Shown here: one piece after another, positions 57,240 to 64,000 of the stretch
How positions within the stretch are numbered: position 1 is the stretch's first letter
Layout: the number at the start of each line of letters is the position of its first letter
Assembly (NCBI RefSeq): GCF_014356525.2
Contig: NC_052506.1
Span: 32,999,774-33,063,773, forward strand
Source of the DNA: Nilaparvata lugens
Lineage: Eukaryota > Arthropoda > Insecta > Hemiptera > Delphacidae
Length of the DNA: 64,000 nucleotides
Direction of reading: 5' to 3'
Translations under genes and position numbers: made by a program
Notes under the pieces: generated by a model
Databases searched by the model: none
What the model was told of the DNA's origin: nothing
What the model saw: only the letters and a program-made list of their open reading frames with translations

Positions 57240-58020
57240 GTTGCTTATTGCTTATAACACCTCTTCTTTCTCACACAATTAACTTTTCTTCTTCTTCGTC
57301 TCCTTTTCTATTTGTTTTCTGTTTCCAATTCTTCCTTTTTTTATCCTTCTCTACATCTCCTGACATTCGCTATTTACATCTTCTTCTCCCTCGTTTCCAT
57401 CTGATATCTTCTCCCTGTCATCGTAGTTTTCTGTCGCCATGAACATTATAATCGTCTTCGTTCTTCTCAACACTTTCCATTCTAAATTATACTTGTCCTT
57501 CTTTCCATTTTCCAGCTTTTTCATTTTTTGGCTTTTCCTCTATTCCCTTGTATCTCTTGGTTTCATCAACATCACCGTATTCATCTCCTCTCAGAGTAAA
57601 GAAGGAATGATTTATATTCTCTCCTTTGTTTCTTTCGCACACTGCTCCCTCTTTTAATCTGTCCGTAGTCATCTATCCTATCCTTCTCAGCTTCTTCTCT
57701 CATTCTCTCTCAGTTTTTAACTCATCCCACTTCTCTTTTTTGCACCTTCACTCTCAGCAATTCTCTCATTCCCATCTTCCTTCACGTTGTCTCAAACCTA
57801 CATTTCTCTCCACTTTTCCCAACATATTTTCTCTCATCCTTTCTATTTTTTCTTTCTCATACTTTCTCACTTATACTATTTCACTTCAACTCATAGTCAA
57901 CTTGTCTGTCCTCATCCTCCATCATGCATCTTCTTCTCCAGAGAATCTCTTCTCCTTCTATTCATTCTTATATCTCCTGAGTGTTCCAATCTTCTTCCTC
58001 CCTCCCCACCACCTCCCACT
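57240..58020 (+). repeat. Pyrimidine-rich tract
   Basis: Plus strand T/C dominated (TTTTCTTCTTCTTCGTCTCC; TTCTCTCATTCTCTCTCAG). The serine/leucine/phenylalanine frames are compositional. Confidence 0.78.
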
Positions 58021-58729
58021 CAGGGTCTCTCACCTCAGAAGGAATTCTCCCCAGAGTTCAGCGCAGCTCCCGGGAATCAGAATCGCGCAGTTCTGTAGTC
58101 AGACTGACTGAACTGATGTTCTTTTGTTGATTCGCGTCACGTTCCGTCCGGTCATAAATACGCCAGGCGATATTTACTCGACAAATCCAATTAATCAAGT
58201 TGAGCCCTCAAGGATCACTCCAGCTGAATTCTCAACAATCTGTACAGAAATTTACTACGCTTAATTGGATAATACGCTCGCTCCATGTTTTGTTTTTGTG
58301 TCTCTGTGTTGAGTTTATCAATTTGTGCACTTAATGAGGAATCTGAAGCACAAAGGATTCGTGCTCTGCTTGTCATGTCTGTTCATAGCATAGCAGCACC
58401 TGGCAGCCTGACAGTCTGTCTCTAAAATATTCATCAATTTATAATGTAGTTGATCGCAGCTGGGTCGTAGCTGATAGAATTAAGTGACATCAAGGAAACT
58501 CTATTCAAAACAATATTTCGAAAAATGTTTGAAAGAATTTCCTGTTCATGACTTTCAATGCAGTCATAGCAGCTGATTAAAGTTTAGTAATATGAAAACC
58601 AACTAATGGGGTAAATCAATTACGAGCTAAGCAATGGAAAATCTACAACTTCCTTGTAATGGCGAGAGAGCATGAAAGTTCACTTTTTCGGAATTCATGA
58701 TAAGCCAACCAATTCATATTGAATAACAA
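58021..58729. other. No gene seen
   Basis: GC-normal to AT-rich DNA without repeats or frames of note. Confidence 0.4.
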
Positions 58730-58912
58730 GATCAAGAAATTGTCGAAAACCACAGTTATTGGTAGTTAGAAAGACCGGTTTCGGTTGTTACAACATTGTC
58801 AATCTCTGATAAACTCAGTCAATCAGTTTATCAGAGATTGACAATGGTGTAACAACCGAAGCCGGTCTTTCTAACTATGAATAAACCTTTGGATTTTGAC
58901 AATTTCTTAGTC
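58730..58912. mobile_element. Near-perfect hairpin repeat (MITE-like)
   Basis: The central arms 58764-58815 and 58825-58876 are complementary at 50 of 52 positions around a 9-base loop (CAGTCAATC). The outer parts AAGAAATTGTC (left) and GACAATTTCTT (right) pair as well, giving an element of about 180 bp. Arms carry ACCGGTTTCGGTTGTTACA. Mobile element is favoured; a microRNA-like precursor is an alternative. Confidence 0.85.
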
Positions 58913-59639
58913 TTTTTATTTGATATGAATAATTACCACAATATCAACTTCTCAACTACACAAAAAGCAACCAATTCATCTTTGTTCATCTATTGGCGTT
59001 CGCCAATAATAGTTTAATAGTTGAGAGTTTGACCAATAGCAAGCTAACCAATATTGGGGAGCATACATACTCTCAATTACGGATGATGCCAACAACTTTA
59101 TGCATGGATGATTTGATGAGATGATCAATAATGACCATGTCACCAGCGGAGTTCGAACCCACGAACCAGGCGGTGTTCTGGAATCTCGTTCATTTCATTA
59201 TTTCAACTTATTATAGTGGAATAAATTGACATTCAAGCAATCTTCAGCGTCTCAATGAGAGAGGAGAGATTCTCTTGTCATCAATTCAGCCAATAAGAAA
59301 TTGAATTGCAATCGTGAACTGGAAATTATACAATGGCAAGCTTCTCAATGAGAAGAAAGAGATTGAGTTGTCATGATGACAGTCGAAGGGAGTCCATGAA
59401 TCATCAGTTTTCACAACATGTTAATTGTAATAATTGGAGTCTTCACACGAAAAAAACATTAAAACACAGTACATTTATTGGTTAAGTTTTGATTGATCGA
59501 TTTCCATTTGCTGTCGAATTGAATTTTCGGTTTCATTGTTCCAATTGGATGTTGTAATAATAAAAATATCTCATATTTTTATTGGTTGAAGTTGTGATTC
59601 ATTGAAGTTTGTATAATCTCTGGAAAAATTTGGATTCAT
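58913..59639. other. No gene seen; isolated B-box-like GGGTTCGAAC at 59,151-59,160 (minus)
   Basis: The B-box-like word has no A box at a suitable distance, so no tRNA is called. Confidence 0.4.
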
Positions 59640-60675
59640 TGTAAGACACCCCGCGTTTCCAGATTAGCAGTTCCCCTATTAGCCCAGTCAATGAAGGTCC
59701 AAAAAATCAGTTTCGATCCGAAAATTAAATAAAAGCTGAATCTCCCACCATTGATAGAACCCTCCCAGAGGGTCATTCTCCCAAAAGTCCCAAGAAATCC
59801 CCATGGAGCTTTCCGCCCCAGCCCCCTAAAACATGAAAAATGCAGGTAAACACAGGAAATCAATTATCTCTGTAACCATTGATCGGAAACAGTTCTATTA
59901 TATGCCATTCGATTCGTTACATTATGGACTACAATATTAGCTATATTCATTTTTCCAATAAAATTATCAGTTTTCTTGATAAAATAATACAGTATATACG
60001 TAAAAATTTAGGGGTTTTGTGATTTGATTTTTTTGTTTTCTTCGATTAACTTCGAAACAAGTAGTTTTAAAGGAAAATGAGCCAAATAATTAATGTAGCC
60101 ACTCTCATTGCAAATCCATTGATGTATATTGTTATGTATTTGCGATTCGATTTGATGACGTGGAAGGGGAAACAGTCGACGCGGAACGGCGCGGCTGACT
60201 CAGTAAGCCATAGTAAACAGCAAACTGGATATCAATTATCTCTGTAACCATTAATCGGAAGAAAATCTATCATATGTCATTCGATTCGTTACATTATGGA
60301 CTAAAATATTAGTTGTATTCATTTCCTCAATAAATCGAACAGTTTCCTTGATAAAATAATATATATGTAAAAATTAGGGGTTTTTCGATTTGATTTTTGT
60401 TTTCTCCGATTAACTTCGAAGCAAATAATCTGAAGGAAATTTGACAAATAATTAATGTAGCCACATTCATTGCGAATCCATTGATCTATATTGTTATTTA
60501 TTTGCGATTCGATTTGACGCTGTGGAAGGGGAAACAGTCGACGCGGTACGGCGTGGCTGACTCTCTTCACCATATTAAACAGTAAAATACAGTAATAGGC
60601 CTACTGCTTTCTAAGTTGCATCTTATTCACACTATGGCGCTCGAAACAATCAATTTTGTCTATTATTTTGACATG
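59640..60675 (+). repeat. Left arm of the Foldback-like element
   Basis: Outer segment (59640-59860, ending near ATGCAGGTAAACACAGGAAA), unit 1 from CAATTATCTCTGTAACCATT at 59861, unit 2 from 60233 (spacing 372), then the inner segment ending CGAAACAATCAATTTTGTCT and ATTATTTTGACATG. Both units contain GATTAACTTCGAA, CAATAATTAATGTAGCCAC-like and GAAGGGGAAACAGTCGACGC blocks. Confidence 0.85.
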
Positions 60676-63166
60676 TGATGAAACTAATTTTTCACATTTT
60701 AATTCTCTAAATTCTCTAAAATCATATATGTGTTATATATATGTGCTAAATCATGCATTCTATGACAGACAAAGATATTGCAACCGATAAAATATTCATA
60801 CTATTACATAATATAATACATATTTAAAATATGTGTGTATGATCATAATTCTATGCTAAAAATTATCATAAGTGATGAATGTCAAAAACTGAGATAAATC
60901 ATAGATTACAATAGTGTTAACAGTGGCAATTTCCTGAAAAATCATAGCGTGCAGTGTTTGCTGTTTTCTACAGTTGATATTCTCCAAGCCAGGTTGATAA
61001 TATACCTTCAGTTGAGCAAAATATATTTATGACGGCTGAGGCATAAAAAATTTATACATTGGGCTTGTTGAGTTGAAACTTTCTATGATTCTCTCTGTAA
61101 AGTAGCTTATCTTCCGTTCTTACTAGTTGAATCTACATTATTTAGACAGTCCAATATGAAAATTCAGTAGATTCTAAAGATGAAAGCCATGCAAACATAC
61201 AAATTAAGGAAGAGTAAGCATGCATAAAAGGTAGGAAAACCATGAAAGTTTCACATTTAACCACAAAGTACCCTACCGTATAAGATTAATTGAAAGATGA
61301 TTCATCATCTTCTATTATTTTTGTTAACATATCGATTTTTCACCTCCACTCGCATCTTGTCATTCATTACACAAGGTTAGCAGAAGATTTTCTTTATGTC
61401 GATTAATGTTGATTGAAATTGATTTTGATTAGGGCACCAGAAGAATAGATCATGTTCTATTTGAAGCATTCAAATTAAATCTATTGAACATGATTTCTTA
61501 TGACTTAGCATTCACAGATTCAGTTCGGTGAAGCTATTTGAAAATTGTACCTGATTATCAATTTCATTGTTTTTATACCATTCTAGTTCATTGTGATCAT
61601 TGAAGGGTTGAAGTGATGAGTTAGTTCAAGTGAATTCTAGTACACAAGTATATTGTGCTTATAATGGGCTCTTCTTTATTTTCTATCGATGTTTTGCTCC
61701 AGTAGAGAAAATTTAAAATGTTGGTTTAAATTTTATAAGCTACATAAATAGTATAGATTAACGGTAATATAAATTTGATAAGTCCAGTATTAAACTAATC
61801 GATGTTGATTTTCATTGTATCGCTTTGTATCAATGTTACTTGCACTGTTTGCAATTCATCACTATTCTCTCAAGAATTAGTTTTTTATGAATTTCATGAT
61901 CTGAAAATTGAAATTCAAATGCTATTTGGATGACGTTCACATTCCACTGTTTTTTTTACAATAATTGTTACGTTGAAGAGTGAGGCAATTCAATCCATTT
62001 GGAAGTAAAAGGAAATCAAAGTGCGATTTGAACAGTGGATAGTAACTTTGAAATTCAGTTGCTCAATTCATTTCGACTTGATACTATCATTTGTAATTAT
62101 AGTTGATCAGAAATATGTATTGTATATAATGTTTATATTTCAGTTTGACCAATCTTCTATCACAGTCCCGCTTTCATTCATAAACATGATAATCTAAATA
62201 CTTTGATTACCTTAAAGATGTAGCTTATCTTACGTCGAACAATGTACAATACAAACAATTTCCATTAAATTACTGATCATTGGTTAAATTACTAATTCAT
62301 GATCATTGGAATTTCTGCCTGTGAATGAGATAAGTCATTTTATGAGCCTTGAAATTCGTACATGGAAAAAGTTGCATTATTACTAGAAATTTTGTTATTT
62401 TCTCTATTTATTATAGGTACTGTACATTGATTTCTGTGATTATAGAGTTCAACTACTTTATTCTGAATCAGGATAAGGATAAATAGGGAAATTGTGAGAT
62501 GGGGATAACATCCATAGTTACATAGCATCAATTTGAAAGCTCTGATAATAATGATTTGAACGGAACTGCGATTCTGGCTTGTTATTGCCTCTTTATGTTC
62601 AGTGAGAATAGAAAGCTTCAGAGTAATTCGTTCTCACTATATGTGATAGTATTGGTAATATTTGGTAACATTTTGTAATATTTGAACCGAATGTGCAACA
62701 AATAATTCTATTTTCAGCTTGAAAATTTTCAATTTATCAGGAGTACAGTGTTATCGTATAGTATCTCAGGTAGGCCCACCCTTTTATTTTATTTTTTTGT
62801 TCACGTGATCTCATGATATTTATTCCATTATCAAGTGTTTAAATTATGAAGAGTCATGAAACAAAATAAAACACAAGAAAAGCTATGAAAAGAAATTTTG
62901 AATCTTCATTTTTCACAAAATAAGGATAAGATGAAGGAGTCGGACACATAATATATCATCAAACTTCATTGAAAAACATCAATATCTGAAACTAGAGTTA
63001 TCAAATTGTGTTACCTCTGACTCGTATGGAGAAGGCACACTTCAAATTAATATAATAAATTCTGTGAGCAAACAAGGAAATCCTGATTTTTATCATGAGC
63101 ATGGTTAAATCAAGAAAATTGTAATATTTTTTTAGAATATTGAAAAGTTAAAATCTATATACAGCG
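60676..63166. other. Core of the Foldback-like element, no genes
   Basis: About 2.5 kb of AT-rich DNA. A 52-base open segment (62718-62769) between an acceptor- and a donor-like site was noted but is not convincing as an exon. No transposase or other domain. Confidence 0.6.
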
Positions 63167-64000
63167 CATGTCAAAACAATAGACAAAATTCATTGTTTCG
63201 AGCGCCATAGTGTAAATGAGATGCAATGTAGACAGCAGTATTATTCCGTTTACTATGGTAAAGGGAGTCAGCCGCGTTCGCTGTTTCCCCTTCCACAGCG
63301 TCAATTTTGAATCGCAAATACATAACAATATACGTCAATGGATTCGCAATTAATGTGGCTACAATAATTATTTGTCACATTGTTCTTTAAAATTACTTGC
63401 TTCGAAGTTAATCGGAGAAAACAAAAAATCAAATCGAAAAACCCCTAAATTTTTACATTATATTATTTTATCAAGGAAACTGTTCGATTTATTGAGGAAA
63501 TGAATCCGACTAATATTGTAGTCCTTAATTGAACAAATCGAATGACATATGATAGATTTTTTTACGATTAATGGTTACAGAGATATTTGATTTCCAGTTT
63601 GCTGTTTACTATGGCTTACTGAGTCAGCCGATTAAGCGCCGTTAATCAAAGAAAAAAAATCAAATCGCAAGCCCCCTAAACTTTTACATATATATTATTT
63701 TATGAAGAAAACTGTTAATTTTATTGGAAAAATGAATATACCTAATAGTGTAGTCCATAGTGTAGCGAATCGAATGGCATATATAAGATTTGTTTCCGAT
63801 CAATGGGTACAGAGATAATTGATTTTCCGTGATTACCTGCATTTTTATACTTTGAGGGGGGCTAGGGGGGAAAGCTACAAGGGGATTTCTTGTGACTTTT
63901 GGGAGAATGACCCTCTGGGAGGGTTCTATCGATGGTAGAAGATTCAGCTTTTATTTAATTTTCGGATCGAAAAAACCTTTATTGACTGGGCTATATTTAA
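63167..64000 (-). repeat. Right arm of the Foldback-like element (partial)
   Basis: Reverse complement of the left arm: the inner part CATGTCAAAACAATAGACAA, a full unit to about 63596, a shortened outer unit lacking roughly 130-150 bases (the part with the GGAAGGGGAAACAGTCGACG block), and the outer segment to the window end, which stops about 25-30 bases short of the left arm's outer limit. Confidence 0.85.

Larger units (their letters stand above)
59640..64000. mobile_element. Foldback-like element with long inverted repeats, right end cut by the window
   Basis: Left arm about 59640-60675 and right arm 63167 to beyond 64000 are inverted copies of each other, each made of a long near-duplicate unit of about 372 bp plus outer and inner parts. 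The core 60676-63166 is AT-rich with no credible ORF. Tandem-repeat arms around a core are the plan of Drosophila Foldback elements. No transposase is seen and target duplication cannot be checked because the right edge is missing. Confidence 0.75.

Noticed and set aside
57626..58111. 161-codon plus-strand frame
   Set aside because: Same reason: a T/C-rich tract; no motif and no splice support.
59141..59200. B-box-like GGGTTCGAACTCC on the minus strand as a tRNA gene
   Set aside because: No A box or cloverleaf partner sequence at a suitable distance.
62718..62769. Candidate rdgC exon starting L-E-N-F between TTTTCAG and CTCAG|GTAGG
   Set aside because: The phase fits the preceding exon, but beyond L-x-N-F the residues do not resemble the family, and it lies in the core of a mobile element.

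Overview
The window is AT-rich eukaryotic DNA dominated by transposable elements, very probably from an insect. Supporting signs are a gypsy-type LTR retrotransposon primed by a tRNA-Lys(CUU)-like sequence, several Jockey-like and RTE-like non-LTR elements, a hAT-like insertion with an 8-bp target duplication, and two exons of an rdgC/PPEF-type phosphatase separated by an 11.6-kb intron. A hemipteran such as a planthopper would fit the size and texture, but the sequence alone does not fix the species. There are no bacterial operons, CRISPR arrays or ribosomal RNA genes.

Layout. 1-7.9 kb: most of a Ty3/Gypsy-like element on the minus strand (5' LTR on the right, tRNA-Lys primer site, gag, a gag extension after a single in-frame TGA, then pol in the -1 frame); its left LTR is outside the window. 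8.5-9.7 kb: an uninterrupted (AG)n array of about 1.2 kb. 9.7-17.8 kb: a nest of LINEs. A plus-strand Jockey-like element is cut by a 1,155-bp hAT-like element and by a LINE 3' end, and is followed by three successive minus-strand LINE 3' ends with GATT/GA tails. 18-26 kb: mostly unique AT-rich DNA with dispersed repeats and a 117-119-bp tandem duplication. 26.4-26.7 kb: a GC-rich inverted-repeat segment between 10-bp direct repeats. 26.9-27.6 kb: an internally deleted RTE-like LINE. 28.4-29.1 kb: a small unidentified ORF pair. 29.5-37.7 kb: purine-rich tracts including a degenerate (GAA)n block, small MITE-like hairpins, and SINE-like and Helitron-like pieces.

39-58 kb holds repeated pyrimidine-rich tracts and the only confidently recognised host gene: an rdgC/PPEF homologue on the plus strand (exon at about 43.1-43.4 kb, next exon at 54.96-55.09 kb, matching phase). 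Its long intron contains LINE fragments and a composite repeat (51.9-54.2 kb). 58.7-58.9 kb holds a near-perfect hairpin. 59.6-64.0 kb is a large inverted repeat with arms of about 0.85-1.05 kb built from 372-bp tandem units around a 2.5-kb core without obvious genes, resembling a Foldback-type element; its right arm is cut by the window end.

Functionally, the host contribution is the start of a calmodulin-binding, calcium-regulated phosphatase gene; nearly everything else is mobile DNA in different stages of decay. The items most worth following are the Foldback-like structure, the stop-codon context between gag and its extension, the association of (AG)n arrays with LINE tails, and the uORF abutting the rdgC start.
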